Shown: positions 48,918 to 58,496, numbered from the stretch's first letter. The stretch: 64,000 bases of DNA from Sutcliffiella tianshenii (GCF_016908565.1 NZ_JAFBED010000004.1:401798-465797), one strand, 5' to 3'. The notes: a model not told the origin generated them from the sequence alone. Translations and numbers: made by a program.

Positions 48918-49868
48918 TTATTCTCCCTGCAATTGTGCCCTGCAAGTTTCAATCAGGTCACTCAGCACATGCTCCGCTTCATCCCACTCATAGATAGAAG
49001 CTCCTGATGCAAGTGGATGGCCGCCCCCGTTGTAGCGCTTTGCCACTTCGTTTACAATCGGTCCCTTTGAACGTAGTCTCACCCTGATTTGATCACTTTC
49101 CTCGATAAAGAAAACCCATGCCTTTATTCCTTCAAGATTGCCAAGCATGCCAACTAATTGAGACGCCTCGGAAGGCAAAGCGTTATAACGCTGAAGCACC
49201 TCTTTCGTTATTCTCATGGAAGCGACACCTTCCTCGTGCAAAGTGAAGTTTTCCAACACATAGCCACTCATCTTGGCAACATGAAGCTTCATTTTATACA
49301 GTTGATCATAAAGGTCGGGCATGGAGAAGCCATAGCTTAATAGCTCGCCTGCATACTGAAAGGTTTTGGTGTTGGTGCTTTTGAAAAGGAATCGTCCAGT
49401 ATCGCCTACAATCCCGGCAAAAATCAATCTTGCGGATTCCTTTGTCATTCGGTAGCCCTGATGCTCCCCAGCAAGATAAAGCTCATAGATCATCTCGCTT
49501 GTCGAGCTTGCATCCGTATCCACCCATACCAGGTCGCCATACTTGTCATCATTCGGATGATGGTCGATTTTTATCAGCTTGCTTGCCAGCTTATAGCGCT
49601 CATCACAGATTCGTTCCGCATTGGCAGTATCACAGACAATGACGAGTGCACCTTCATAGCTTGAATCAGGTATCTCATCCAATCTGCTAAGGAAGTTCAA
49701 GGATTCCTCCGCTTTTCCCACTCTGTAGACCATCTTCTCTGGATAAGTCTCCTTGATTATTTCAGCCAATCCGCATTGTGATCCATAAGCATCTGGATCC
49801 GGGCGAACGTGGCGGTGAATGATAATGGTGTCATGGGCCTTGATTTCATCTATTATTTGCTGTTTCAT
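48918..49868 (-). CDS. nrnA: Bifunctional oligoribonuclease / pAp-phosphatase NrnA
   Basis: 316-residue DHH/DHHA1 phosphoesterase. The DHH motifs are IIHRHVRPDPDAYGSQ, VIVCDTANAERI and LIKIDHHPNDDKYGD; the C-terminal DHHA1 domain has RVRLRSKGPIVNEVAKRYNGGGHPLASG. It degrades nanoRNA and dephosphorylates 3'-phosphoadenosine 5'-phosphate. The frame opens at 49880, but GAGGGATAGT before the ATG at 49868 gives the better start. B. subtilis ytqI position. Confidence 0.94.
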   Translation of the reverse strand: MKQQIIDEIKAHDTIIIHRHVRPDPDAYGSQCGLAEIIKETYPEKMVYRVGKAEESLNFLSRLDEIPDSSYEGALVIVCDTANAERICDERYKLASKLIKIDHHPNDDKYGDLVWVDTDASSTSEMIYELYLAGEHQGYRMTKESARLIFAGIVGDTGRFLFKSTNTKTFQYAGELLSYGFSMPDLYDQLYKMKLHVAKMSGYVLENFTLHEEGVASMRITKEVLQRYNALPSEASQLVGMLGNLEGIKAWVFFIEESDQIRVRLRSKGPIVNEVAKRYNGGGHPLASGASIYEWDEAEHVLSDLIETCRAQLQGE

Positions 49869-50064
49869 ACTATCCCTCATTTATCTGTTTCATTATTTTC
49901 ATTTAATCATAGTTTCCCTCAATATCAAAGAGATATAAAGGGTTTCACAGCATGCCGCTTTCTTTACTTGGAGCAAAAGTAGAATTTTTGTCACGAACAC
50001 GTTACAATATGGTGGTAATGTTTTGTTAAAATGAAACTAGTTCACATATAAGGAGTGTTCCTGC

Positions 50065-50397
50065 GTGCCTATTTTTGTATTTCTGATCATATTCTCTTTC
50101 ATTTTCTATTTGTTCTATAAAGTGAAATATTTCCGTACACAACTGCCTGCAGAAAAGAAATGGCTTAGTGCGAAATCAAGTATGGCCCTTGGCAGCTTTG
50201 TCTTTTTCTTCGGTTTGAATACACTGATAAACCCTTTGTCCAATGTGGCCATCGTTGTGGGGATTGTGTTGATTTTGATTGGCGCAGCAAGCTTCTGGGC
50301 CGGACTTAAGTCATACAAATTCTATCTGCCGCATGCAATCAAGGAAGCGGAATATGTAAAAGAACAGGAAATGAAAGAAAAGACCATTACGAATTGA
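50065..50397 (+). CDS. ytpI: YtpI-family membrane protein
   Basis: 110 residues, GTG start preceded by AAGGAGTGTTCC. Three membrane helices (about 2-17, 40-57, 62-82) with the family stretches FYKVKYFRTQLPAEKKWL and FWAGLKSYKFYLPHAIKEAE. Function unknown. It lies between nrnA and ytoI as in B. subtilis. Confidence 0.87.
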   Translation: MPIFVFLIIFSFIFYLFYKVKYFRTQLPAEKKWLSAKSSMALGSFVFFFGLNTLINPLSNVAIVVGIVLILIGAASFWAGLKSYKFYLPHAIKEAEYVKEQEMKEKTITN

Positions 50398-50409
50398 TAG
50401 ATTACAGAT

Positions 50410-50446
50410 GTAAGAAAGCTGCCTTATGTGAGGCGGCTTTTTTTTG
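50410..50446 (+). terminator. Terminator of ytpI
   Basis: AAAGCTGCCT / AGGCGGCTTT with a six-base loop and seven T on the plus strand. Confidence 0.88.
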
Positions 50447-50558
50447 TGAGATTCGACCTGATTGTGTGGTTTGGTTGCCACAGTCAGTTTTTTGAACGGA
50501 AATTGACTTGTCGGTCCATGTTCAAGGATTTGATAGTTAATTTTACCACTCAGAAGGT

Positions 50559-50680
50559 TTTGTGCATAAAGTTAATGTTTTTGTGCATAAACCTAACGTT
50601 TTTGAGCGTAAATCCATTTTTTTGTGCATAAACCTACTGTTTTTGAGCGTAAATCCATTTTTTTGTGCATAAACGGTATT
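50559..50680. repeat. 21-bp tandem repeat array
   Basis: About six units of roughly 21 bp. Two types alternate: TTGTGCATAAACCTAMYGTTT and TTGAGCGTAAATCCATTTTT. The first unit is diverged (AAGTTAATG). The array lies between the ytpI terminator and the ytoI terminator; the remaining bases from 50450 to 50558 show no gene. Confidence 0.85.
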
Positions 50681-50696
50681 TCCCATCCCTCCAATA

Positions 50697-50741
50697 GCAA
50701 AAAGAACCGGATTTCCCCTGACAGGGAACCCAGTCCTCGCT
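50697..50741 (-). terminator. Terminator of ytoI
   Basis: GGACTGGGTTCCC and GGGGAAATCCGGTTC form a bulged stem with loop TGTCA, followed by TTTTTGC on the minus strand, two bases after the ytoI stop. Confidence 0.7.
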
Positions 50742-50742
50742 G

Positions 50743-52050
50743 TTATTGCATCAACTGCACCATCATCATCGCTTTTCCGACAACGGAGCCTTCATGATAG
50801 ACTTCCACGTCCACTTTTCCGAACTTCCGTCCCACTTCGAGAATCTTCGGTTTGATCTCGATCATGCTATCGATCTGGACTGGCTTGATAAAGTAGATGG
50901 TGATATTCTCCACAACCATATCGCCTTTTTTCAGGTTACGGATGGCACGCTTGGCCGCTTCTGTGACAATGGTTGTAAATACCCCATAGGAAATGGTCCC
51001 GACAGAGTTCGTCATCTGGGGGGTAACCTCGCTTTGGTAGTGTTCCTCACCCTTTGTCTCGGTTACATCCACAAACTGATTGGTCACGATATCGTCCAAG
51101 GTTTCACCGACCTGCGGCTGCCTTTGGATCATCTGCAGCGCCTTCAGCACATCCTGACGGCTGATGATGCCAAGCAGGCGATGGTTCGGATCGACTACCG
51201 GAAGCATCTCGATGCCTTCCCATACCATGATGTGTGCTGCGGATGCCACGGACGTTTTTCCATTGACGGTAATCGGATTTTTTGTCATCACTTTTTCAAT
51301 CAGAAGTTCATTATCTTTTCCAAGTACGTCTTTGGAGGTGACGACACCTTGGACTTTCAGGTTCTTATCGATAATCGGAAACCGGCTATGCTTGATTTCC
51401 TCGTTATATTTATACCAGTCCTTGATTGTATCCTCGGTTGTAAGGTATGTCGTCGCTTCAATCGGAGTCAATATGTCCTCCACCAAGACAATTTCTTTTT
51501 TGATAAGCTGGTCATAGATGGCACGGTTGATCAGCGTCGCTACGGTAAATGTATCATAGCTGCTGGAGATGATCGGAAGCTTCATTTCATCTGCGAGTTT
51601 TTTTACGTGCTCATCTGTATCAAATCCGCCGGTGATAAGCACTGCGGCCCCCGCTTCGATCGCCAGCTGATGGGCATTTGTCCGGTTACCGACAATCAAA
51701 AGGTTCCCTGCTTCCGTATAACGCATCATCGCCTCAAGCTTCATGGCACCAATGACAAATTTATTCAGGGTTTTATGTAACCCTTCCTTGCCTCCCAACA
51801 CTTGTCCATCCACGATATTGACAACCTCGGCAAAGGTCAGCTTTTCGATATTCTCTTTCTTTTTGCGTTCAATTCGGATCGTACCTACACGTTCAATGGT
51901 ACTGACGTAGCCCTTGTTTTCCGCATCCTTGATGGCACGATAGGCTGTCCCTTCACTTACCGTCAGCTCTTTTGCGATCTGACGTACAGAAATCTTTTCT
52001 CCGATCGGCAATTCTTCAATAAAATGGATAATTTGTTCATGCTTTGTCAC
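50743..52050 (-). CDS. ytoI: HTH-DRTGG-CBS-hotdog regulatory protein YtoI
   Basis: 435 residues in four parts: an N-terminal winged helix (SVRQIAKELTVSEGTAYRAIKDAENKG, about 15-60), a DRTGG domain (about 70-180), two CBS motifs (about 190-310, KVMTKNPITV and GIISRQDVLKAL) and a C-terminal hotdog thioesterase-like domain. CBS pairs usually bind adenosine nucleotides. It is likely a nucleotide- or CoA-sensing transcription factor; targets are unknown. The GTG at 52050 (MTKHEQII) fits homologues better than the GTG at 52059. Confidence 0.9.
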   Translation of the reverse strand: MTKHEQIIHFIEELPIGEKISVRQIAKELTVSEGTAYRAIKDAENKGYVSTIERVGTIRIERKKKENIEKLTFAEVVNIVDGQVLGGKEGLHKTLNKFVIGAMKLEAMMRYTEAGNLLIVGNRTNAHQLAIEAGAAVLITGGFDTDEHVKKLADEMKLPIISSSYDTFTVATLINRAIYDQLIKKEIVLVEDILTPIEATTYLTTEDTIKDWYKYNEEIKHSRFPIIDKNLKVQGVVTSKDVLGKDNELLIEKVMTKNPITVNGKTSVASAAHIMVWEGIEMLPVVDPNHRLLGIISRQDVLKALQMIQRQPQVGETLDDIVTNQFVDVTETKGEEHYQSEVTPQMTNSVGTISYGVFTTIVTEAAKRAIRNLKKGDMVVENITIYFIKPVQIDSMIEIKPKILEVGRKFGKVDVEVYHEGSVVGKAMMMVQLMQ

Positions 52051-52122
52051 ACTCTTCACCCGTCCAACTATTTATTTATCCCTTTATTATACGGTGGAAA
52101 GGTGGTGGATTCAATGAGTTTA

Positions 52123-52362
52123 CTAATATTGGCGCAATCGTTCCCTTTTTTCCTGCTCGAATTTCAATTTATTTAGAACCCTCTTTCTTTTTGGCAGATA
52201 CATAAGTGAGGCAATATTCCCCCCGACCGCCATCAAACAAACGACAAGCCATATAAGTGCAAACCAGCCGGCAAGTCCATCCTCTCCCATCGGAAGCCTT
52301 GGCACCGCCACATACAATAACGCCCCTATGCAAAGCAAGCTTAGCAGAATTCTATTTTTCAT
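52123..52362 (-). CDS. Small two-helix membrane protein, unknown
   Basis: 79 residues with two hydrophobic helices (about 4-23 and 32-56) and a strongly basic C-terminal tail (KRKRVLNKLKFEQEKRERLRQY) predicted inside. I do not recognise the family. A GAGGGAGGGA ribosome site precedes the ATG, which supports it as a real gene. It lies between ytkL and ytoI on the same strand. Confidence 0.75.
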   Translation of the reverse strand: MKNRILLSLLCIGALLYVAVPRLPMGEDGLAGWFALIWLVVCLMAVGGNIASLMYLPKRKRVLNKLKFEQEKRERLRQY

Positions 52363-52423
52363 ATACAGTCCCTCCCTCTCTATTAACAGCTTGTTTTATA
52401 TATATTCTTAGGGCACAAAAAAA

Positions 52424-52444
52424 AGAAGCAGGGAATCTGCTTCT
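52424..52444 (-). terminator. Terminator of ytkL
   Basis: GAAGCAG / CTGCTTC stem with loop ATTCC and eight T on the minus strand. Confidence 0.85.
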
Positions 52445-52451
52445 CTTCATA

Positions 52452-53135
52452 TTACATTTCGATCGTGTCCCCAACCTTCATCACAAGCCCTGTCTCCATC
52501 GGCAGCCTTGCAACAAATTCGTCCGGATTCTGTTCGATTACCGGGAATGTGTTGTAATGGATCGGAACCACCCGCTTGGCATCCAGCCACTTTGCAGCCA
52601 TTAATGCATCTTCTGGACCCATTGTATAATTGTCCCCTATCGGCAGGAAGGCTATCTGAATATCGTTTAGTTCCCCTATCATTTTCATGTCTGAGAAAAG
52701 ACCTGTATCGCCTGCATGATAAATTGTTTTATCCTCTACAGTGAGAAGGATTCCGCTTGGCATTCCTGTATAGATGATTGTTTTTGTTTCATAATCCGTA
52801 TAGCTTGAACTATGGAAAGCCTGAGTCAGCTTCACCGTACCAAAATCAAAGGTATGGGATCCGCCGATACTCATTCCGTGTGTTCTCAAGCCCTGCCATT
52901 CCAAGTATTCCGCAAGCTCAAAAGGTGCAATCACACGGGCATCATTTTTCAGCGCAAGGTCAACAGTATCCCCTACATGGTCATTGTGTCCATGCGTAAG
53001 GAGGATAACGTCGACTTTTACATCCTCCACCTTTAGATCTGTACTGCCGTTTCCTGTAATGAATGGGTCAAACAGTATTGTTTTCCCGTCGGTTTCCACT
53101 TTCACCACTGAGTGACCATGAAATGATATTTTCAT
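52452..53135 (-). CDS. ytkL: Metal-dependent hydrolase, UPF0173 (YtkL)
   Basis: 227-residue metallo-beta-lactamase-fold protein. Metal ligands are visible in [22 protein letters not shown] (HxHxDH), [10 protein letters not shown] and VPIHYNTFP. Members probably hydrolyse an unidentified metabolite; MlaC-like and YtkL homologues remain poorly defined. The frame opens at 53249, but GGAGAGGATAGTT before the ATG at 53135 gives the conserved start MKISFHGHS. Divergent from the M24 peptidase gene. Confidence 0.93.
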   Translation of the reverse strand: MKISFHGHSVVKVETDGKTILFDPFITGNGSTDLKVEDVKVDVILLTHGHNDHVGDTVDLALKNDARVIAPFELAEYLEWQGLRTHGMSIGGSHTFDFGTVKLTQAFHSSSYTDYETKTIIYTGMPSGILLTVEDKTIYHAGDTGLFSDMKMIGELNDIQIAFLPIGDNYTMGPEDALMAAKWLDAKRVVPIHYNTFPVIEQNPDEFVARLPMETGLVMKVGDTIEM

Positions 53136-53289
53136 AACTATCCTCTCCAATCGATCGATTTCTACCATAGCTTCTCTTTCAAAAGGGAGAAATCCTCTTT
53201 TTAATTTTACAGATGTATGATTCCCTGCTAATCTAAATGTAAAACACACATACTTTATAGGTGGAACGATTTAGGAGGAGTGATAGATA

Positions 53290-54393
53290 ATGAAAGAACA
53301 ACGACTGGAACATCTCGTTAAATGGGTAAAAGAGGAAAATCTTTCTGCGTGCTTTTTAACATCGACACCAAACGTCTTTTACCTCACAGGATTCTACACA
53401 GATCCACATGAGCGTCTGCTTGGGCTTCTCGTTTTTCCTGACGGAGAGCCTGCAATCGTCTGTCCGAATATGGAGCGGGAACAGGTGAAGAAAAGTGGCT
53501 GGACATACGGAATCATTGGATATGACGATACCGACGATCCATGGGAAAAAGTGAAGGGAAATGTGGAAAAGCGCAATATTACAATCGAAAAACTGGCAAT
53601 CGAACAGGAGCATATGTCTGTTGCGCGTTTCCATAAGCTTCAGGAAATCTTCCCACAGGCCTCATTTACCTCTGCCGAAGTGAAAATGTTTGAGCTGCGC
53701 TTAACCAAGGACGAAGAGGAAGTTTCCATCTTGCGTGAAGCGGCAAAGCTTGCTGATTTCGGAGTGGAAGTGGGCGTACATAATATCAAAAAAGGGCGCA
53801 CAGAGCAGGAGCTTGTGGCCATCATTGAATATGAATTAAAGAAAAAGGGAATCAGCCAGATGTCCTTCTCCACGATGGCACTTGCCGGGGAAAAGACAGC
53901 ATCACCACACGGTAAACCCGGCCTCGAGACCATACAGCATGGCGACCTCGTACTGTTCGACCTTGGTGTTGTGCTGAACGGATATTGTTCGGATATCACC
54001 AGAACGGTCGCTTTCGGGGATGTAGGTGAAAAGCAGCAGGATATTTACGAAACAGTCCTGAAAGCTCAAACCTCGGCACTCGAGATTTGCAAGCCTGGTG
54101 TTGAGATTGGATTGATCGACCGTACTGCCCGCTCCATCATCACAGAAAAGGGATATGGCGAGTATTTCACGCATCGTATCGGTCATGGCCTTGGTATTGA
54201 AGTACACGAATATCCATCCATGAATGCAACGAATACAATGAAGCTTCAAAAGGGGATGGCCTTCACGGTCGAGCCTGGCATCTACAAGCCGTCAGTTGGT
54301 GGCGTAAGAATCGAGGATGACATCCTGGTGACCGAAAGAGGCATCGAGATTTTGACAAGCTATCCGAAAGACCTGCAGATTATTAAAGCATAA
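53290..54393 (+). CDS. M24-family Xaa-Pro aminopeptidase / dipeptidase
   Basis: 367 residues. A creatinase-like N-terminal domain (about 1-125) is followed by the pita-bread catalytic domain with the five metal ligands: Asp in VLFDLGVVLNGYCSDITRT (two), His in HRIGHGLGIEVHEYP, Glu in FTVEPGIY and Glu in VRIEDDILV. It cleaves peptides with proline in the second position. The ribosome site TAGGAGGAGTG precedes the ATG at 53290. Beside ytkL, as in other Bacillus. Confidence 0.92.
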   Translation: MKEQRLEHLVKWVKEENLSACFLTSTPNVFYLTGFYTDPHERLLGLLVFPDGEPAIVCPNMEREQVKKSGWTYGIIGYDDTDDPWEKVKGNVEKRNITIEKLAIEQEHMSVARFHKLQEIFPQASFTSAEVKMFELRLTKDEEEVSILREAAKLADFGVEVGVHNIKKGRTEQELVAIIEYELKKKGISQMSFSTMALAGEKTASPHGKPGLETIQHGDLVLFDLGVVLNGYCSDITRTVAFGDVGEKQQDIYETVLKAQTSALEICKPGVEIGLIDRTARSIITEKGYGEYFTHRIGHGLGIEVHEYPSMNATNTMKLQKGMAFTVEPGIYKPSVGGVRIEDDILVTERGIEILTSYPKDLQIIKA

Positions 54394-54397
54394 ACTT

Positions 54398-54435
54398 AAA
54401 GGCCAGAGTTAATTTATTTTAACTCTGGCCTTTAT
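54398..54435. terminator. Bidirectional terminator after the M24 peptidase gene
   Basis: AAAGGCCAGAGTTAA and TTAACTCTGGCCTTT pair perfectly with a six-base loop; serves two convergent genes. Confidence 0.92.
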
Positions 54436-54439
54436 ATAT

Positions 54440-55093
54440 CTATTTATATCTTTTCCTTCTCATCCACTGTGTCGCTGCCCACTTCTCCCCATTTATAACT
54501 GGGGAACCACCATGCAAGGTCAGCTCGTTCAAGTGTTGATTATCATAGAAATATTCGAAATAAACCGCCATCCCCTTTTGTGGGGCCACTGAAAAATCCA
54601 GTTTAGGAAAATATGTTTCCCCGCCTTCGTCGACATCATTCAAGTACATGACCAGCGTGCTGACCCTCGGGTTGTTAACCGGTCTATTGGCTGAGGAGAA
54701 GAAATCGAAATGTGCTTTATATTCCTGACCGATTTTATAGTTAAGGATCTGCAGGCCTTCTCCATGGTCAACAGGAATGTTCATAATCTGTGAGGTTCTT
54801 TTTTCAATCCTGGTGATAATGTCATTTTCACCTTCTTGAAAAAACATACTGCTGCTTGTTCTGAGATCATCAACTTCTCGCGTGTTACCTATTTTTGAAC
54901 GTTGCATCCTATCTTTTGACAGTGAAATCAGCTCGTCACATTCTTCATGGCTTAAGACGTTGCCGAGGACTACTATCAGCGGTTCTGCCAATCTAGCAAT
55001 GATGTTGATTTCTCTATCTTCTGTGATTATTTTATTTCCCGTGTGATGAAAAATGGTTTGTTCTTTAAACGTTGTTTCTTGCGTCAAATTCAT
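54440..55093 (-). CDS. 2-oxoglutarate/Fe(II) oxygenase, prolyl 4-hydroxylase-like
   Basis: 217 residues, the same size as the Bacillus anthracis prolyl 4-hydroxylase. The jelly-roll iron site is complete: His128 and Asp130 in AHFDFF, His194 in LTLHGG, and Lys204 in NGEKWA for the 2-oxoglutarate carboxylate. It probably hydroxylates proline in a peptide or protein; no collagen-like substrate is encoded in this window. The open frame extends to 55312, but its first 50 residues translate copy D of the dispersed repeat, so the ATG at 55093 (weak AGAGGT site) is chosen. Confidence 0.87.
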   Translation of the reverse strand: MNLTQETTFKEQTIFHHTGNKIITEDREINIIARLAEPLIVVLGNVLSHEECDELISLSKDRMQRSKIGNTREVDDLRTSSSMFFQEGENDIITRIEKRTSQIMNIPVDHGEGLQILNYKIGQEYKAHFDFFSSANRPVNNPRVSTLVMYLNDVDEGGETYFPKLDFSVAPQKGMAVYFEYFYDNQHLNELTLHGGSPVINGEKWAATQWMRRKRYK

Positions 55094-55163
55094 CGACCTC
55101 TTTAGCAGATTTAATATTCTGATTTTTTTCTTTAAAAAAGATTTTACGTCTTCTTTAAAGACC

Positions 55164-55294
55164 GCAGTTGATTTCCGCACTAGGCTGCGCTTTCCGCGGG
55201 GCGATGCTGGAGCCTCCTCGGGCTTTGCCCTGTGGGGTCTCCAGCCTACCGCTTCCTCCCGCAGGAGTCTTCGCCTATTGCTCCAATCAACTGC
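55164..55294. repeat. Dispersed structured repeat, copy D
   Basis: 131 bp with ends GCAGTTGATT / AATCAACTGC, where the other copies have GCTGTTGATT / AATCAACAGC: the same stem with a compensatory change. The inner stem is CTGGAGCC / GGTCTCCAG around GGGCTTTGCCC, also altered on both arms. It lies just upstream of the oxygenase gene. Confidence 0.9.
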
Positions 55295-55396
55295 TAGTAT
55301 ACTTGAAAGCATAAATTTTCTATCAAAGCATAATAAGTTATTTTTAATAATTTTACACCTTGATTTGTCTAATATCTATCATTTTATTTTTATATC

Positions 55397-55432
55397 AAAA
55401 AAGCACTCCGATTAGGTGTGCTTTTTTGATAA
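55397..55432 (-). terminator. Terminator of the chemoreceptor gene
   Basis: AAAAGCACACC and GGAGTGCTTTTTTG pair with a short loop on the minus strand, right after the receptor's stop codon. Confidence 0.85.
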
Positions 55433-55435
55433 GGA

Positions 55436-57085
55436 TTAAACTTTGAACCTTGAAATTGATTGCTGCAAGCTAACTGTGAGTGCTTTCAGTTCAAGTACCT
55501 TTTCGCTAAGTTTGGTGAATGCGTGGACTTGTTCTGTTGTGGCTGCGCTGATTTCTTCGCTTCCGGCTGCGGTCTCTTCTACCACTGCGCTGATATTGTC
55601 GACATTGGAAAGGACGTGTTCACCAAGTTCCTTTGACTTGGAGACTCCATGGACGAGATTGGAGATTTGGGCATCCATCCTTTCCATGCTTTCCTGTATC
55701 TCGTGAAAAGACTTGGAAGTGAATGACATCGTCTCTTTTTGCTCCATGGCCATTGTGACACCATGCCCAACCGAGACCACTACTTCCTCAAGTCCCAGTT
55801 TCAATTCTCCTATTACCGAGAACACTTCTGTCATCAAGTTTTTGGATTCATCTGCAAGCTTTCTCACTTCTGTAGCTACAACGGCAAAGCCCTTTCCTGC
55901 TTCTCCTGCCCTTGCAGCCTCGATTGCAGCGTTTAATGCCAACAGGTTGGTATGCTCTGAAATGGATGAAACTGCTGCGGCAACATCTTCAATTTTTTCG
56001 GCATAAGATTGAAACTGTTTTGTTGCCCTTTCAATGGATTGGGTCGCAAGCTGGGTTTCTTCAACATTTCTTTCTTGTGACTGGAGCGTTTTCAGACCGG
56101 TATTCACAGCACCCATTGCCTTTTGGGCAAGCTCCTTGCTCTCATTTGTTATGACAACATTGGAGGAGAAATGCTCATCCATATCTGAAATCATATGTAC
56201 TGAGTCCTGTAGTTCGCTCGAAATGGACTGTGCTCCTGTAGAAAGTTCATCAGTAGATACTGCGATCTGCTTTGTAATTTCACTTAAGGTTTCATTTTCT
56301 GCTTCCACCAAAGAGGCGAAGCCATTCACTTGATCACTTGCCATTTGCACTTCTTTTATCAAATGATGCAGCTGTTCGGTCATTTGCTGGAATGAAAGAT
56401 TCAATTGACCAAGCTCATCATTTTTATTATAGACAAACGGTTCCACCTGAAGATTTCCATCAGCAATTTCCCTTGCCTGCTTGGCCATACGATCCAACGG
56501 ACGGGTAATGGAATATGTCATCCTTAAGGAAGAAGCGATGGAAATGATGATGAGTATTACAGCTCCGATAATGGCCGACACGACAATGGACTTATCCTGC
56601 TTTTCCAAATTGCTCTGCATTTGATCGTAATATTCCGTTACGTACATATTGAGCATATAAATATCATTGGAAATACCATCTATTCGGACAGATTGGCGTT
56701 TAAGCTCTGCTTTATCATTGGCATTCAATGCTGAAACAGTCGAATTGTTCAACAGCTCCAGCTTCATGGAAGCTTCTTCCAAGTATCCCTTGCTCTCTTT
56801 ATCGAATAATGTTTCTTCCAGCTTCTTGAACCAGGAAAGTGTGTGATCCCTCGCTACCTTGACCTCGTGCTTACTTGCGTCATTGTTTAAAATTGATGCA
56901 TTATTCAAGCTTTGTTTCAAAGTCAGCGTACTTGATTCCAGCTTTTGGACGTTTACAAGGACTTCTACAATATCGCGGTTATTTGACTGCGTGGAAATCA
57001 TCTGATAAATGATGGTGGCAACCATAAGGAGCGCAACGATAAGAACCGCAGTGGAATTGAGTATTATTTTTCTTTTGATCGTCAT
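55436..57085 (-). CDS. Methyl-accepting chemotaxis protein
   Basis: 549 residues: membrane helix 1 (about 7-27), an extracytoplasmic four-helix-bundle-like sensor domain (28-166), helix 2 (about 168-190), HAMP (about 190-245) and a cytoplasmic signalling coiled coil. The hairpin tip [40 protein letters not shown] is interrupted by no gap, so CheA/CheW coupling is expected. The gene follows a BMP-family lipoprotein gene by ten bases on the same strand, so the receptor may sense that binding protein, an inference from gene order. Confidence 0.92.
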   Translation of the reverse strand: MTIKRKIILNSTAVLIVALLMVATIIYQMISTQSNNRDIVEVLVNVQKLESSTLTLKQSLNNASILNNDASKHEVKVARDHTLSWFKKLEETLFDKESKGYLEEASMKLELLNNSTVSALNANDKAELKRQSVRIDGISNDIYMLNMYVTEYYDQMQSNLEKQDKSIVVSAIIGAVILIIISIASSLRMTYSITRPLDRMAKQAREIADGNLQVEPFVYNKNDELGQLNLSFQQMTEQLHHLIKEVQMASDQVNGFASLVEAENETLSEITKQIAVSTDELSTGAQSISSELQDSVHMISDMDEHFSSNVVITNESKELAQKAMGAVNTGLKTLQSQERNVEETQLATQSIERATKQFQSYAEKIEDVAAAVSSISEHTNLLALNAAIEAARAGEAGKGFAVVATEVRKLADESKNLMTEVFSVIGELKLGLEEVVVSVGHGVTMAMEQKETMSFTSKSFHEIQESMERMDAQISNLVHGVSKSKELGEHVLSNVDNISAVVEETAAGSEEISAATTEQVHAFTKLSEKVLELKALTVSLQQSISRFKV

Positions 57086-57095
57086 TCTTTTCTCC

Positions 57096-58073
57096 TCACT
57101 TTACGGTAGTCGTTCCGTCCATGATATTTTCTTTCCATTCATCCAGTTCTTCCTGATCGATGGTGGAGTAAGGGATGACCCTGATCGGGGCAAGGCCGAC
57201 TCCGCCTTCCATTAAACCTAATTCAATGTTTCCGGAAGGTATCTTCGAGCTTTTTACATATTCATCTATGACATTGTACAAAGCGATGTCCACGTTCTTC
57301 ATCATGGAGGATATGACGGCCTTTTCAGCGAAAAAGAACTGATCGCTGTCGACACCTATAGCAAGCTTGCCTCGGGCTTGTGCCTCTTGGAGGACACCTA
57401 CACCTGTTAAGCCGGCTGCGGCATATAGAACGTCTATCTCTTCATCCATTAACTTCTTTGCAAGCTGTGAGCCTAATTCACTATTGCCGAAATCATTGGC
57501 AAAATGGGATACCACTTCGATGCTAGGGTCGATCGCTTTCGCCCCTTGCTCGAATCCGGTAAGGAATTTCCGAATCAATGGTACATCAGCTCCCCCTACA
57601 AATCCCAATTTCTTGGAGGAGGTAGTTTGGGCAGCCAAAACACCAGCCAGAAAGCTTCCTTCATTTTCCTTGAACGTGATGGATGTGATATTTGGAAGCT
57701 CGGATACGGAATCAACTAATATAAAGTTCTGTTTTGGATAGTCAGATGCGACCTTTTCCAGATCTTCCTGGACCATGAACCCTAAACCAACAATCAAGTC
57801 ATGATCTTCTTTCAACAATTCCAGCAGTCCTTTTTCATAGGTCCCTGTTTCTGAAAGCTCTTTATAGGAAAAGACGATTCCCAATTCATCCCTCGAACGG
57901 ACAAGTCCGGTAAATGCTGCATCACTGAAGGATTGATCGCCTAAGCCTACATCCGACAGCATGATACCGACACTCACCTTATCCTTCATATCAACAGAAA
58001 TTCTCTGCTCGGAGCAGCCCGCTAATAATAGTAATATAGTAATAAATAAGATCAAAAACCGGTTATTCTTCAT
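57096..58073 (-). CDS. BMP/PnrA-family substrate-binding lipoprotein
   Basis: 325 residues. The lipobox LLAGC puts the acylated Cys at residue 20. The mature part is a BMP (Bmp/PnrA/Med) type I periplasmic-binding fold: [49 protein letters not shown] and [20 protein letters not shown]. Known members bind purine nucleosides. No ABC permease or ATPase gene is next to it; the next gene is a chemoreceptor. The start is an ATG after AGGGGTTTTTTT. Confidence 0.9.
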   Translation of the reverse strand: MKNNRFLILFITILLLLAGCSEQRISVDMKDKVSVGIMLSDVGLGDQSFSDAAFTGLVRSRDELGIVFSYKELSETGTYEKGLLELLKEDHDLIVGLGFMVQEDLEKVASDYPKQNFILVDSVSELPNITSITFKENEGSFLAGVLAAQTTSSKKLGFVGGADVPLIRKFLTGFEQGAKAIDPSIEVVSHFANDFGNSELGSQLAKKLMDEEIDVLYAAAGLTGVGVLQEAQARGKLAIGVDSDQFFFAEKAVISSMMKNVDIALYNVIDEYVKSSKIPSGNIELGLMEGGVGLAPIRVIPYSTIDQEELDEWKENIMDGTTTVK

Positions 58074-58175
58074 AAAAAAACCCCTTCAACTAGTGTACCT
58101 AACTAATATCGGCCACTAAATGAAGGAGATTAATATCATTTGTAATAATAAATTATTGCAACTCTTCTGACTATT

Positions 58176-58496
58176 TTAGGAAAATAGTTCTTCTGGCATG
58201 TAACGGTATTTCTTCAGATCGATTCTATTATTTTCATCGACCATGATGTGTTCCTTTTCCAATCTGCTTTTCTGTTCAGTCAACTGCTGCTCATCCTTGA
58301 ATCCGATCTCACCCTTTGCATTAATGACACGATGCCAAGGAATATCATATTTCCTGCTCATGGAGTGAAGAATCCGGACAACCTGCCGCGCGCCCCTCGG
58401 ACTTCCCGCTAATGCCGCAATCTGCCCGTAGCTCATCACCTTGCCGGCAGGAATCTGCTTCATGATCATTATTGCCCGCTCTGTAAATAGATTCAT
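58176..58496 (-). CDS. Alkyltransferase-like protein (MGMT family, no catalytic Cys)
   Basis: 106 residues. The DNA-binding winged helix KVMSYGQIAALAGSPRGARQVVRIL (about 19-43) is followed by IPWHRVINAKG, where methyltransferases have PCHRV; here the cysteine is replaced by Trp54. Such ATL proteins bind O6-alkylguanine and pass it to nucleotide-excision repair without removing it. The ATG at 58496 lies eight bases after AAGGA; earlier ATGs at 58505 and 58547 overlap the ribosome site or the ald terminator. Confidence 0.88.
   Translation of the reverse strand: MNLFTERAIMIMKQIPAGKVMSYGQIAALAGSPRGARQVVRILHSMSRKYDIPWHRVINAKGEIGFKDEQQLTEQKSRLEKEHIMVDENNRIDLKKYRYMPEELFS

Noticed and set aside
50746-51780. 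Long plus-strand frame of 344 residues
   Set aside because: It lies wholly antisense to ytoI, is rich in His/Cys/Asp from reverse codons and matches no family.
55094-55312. N-terminal extension of the oxygenase
   Set aside because: The first 50 residues translate the dispersed repeat (copy D); homologous length and residue numbering support the start at 55093.
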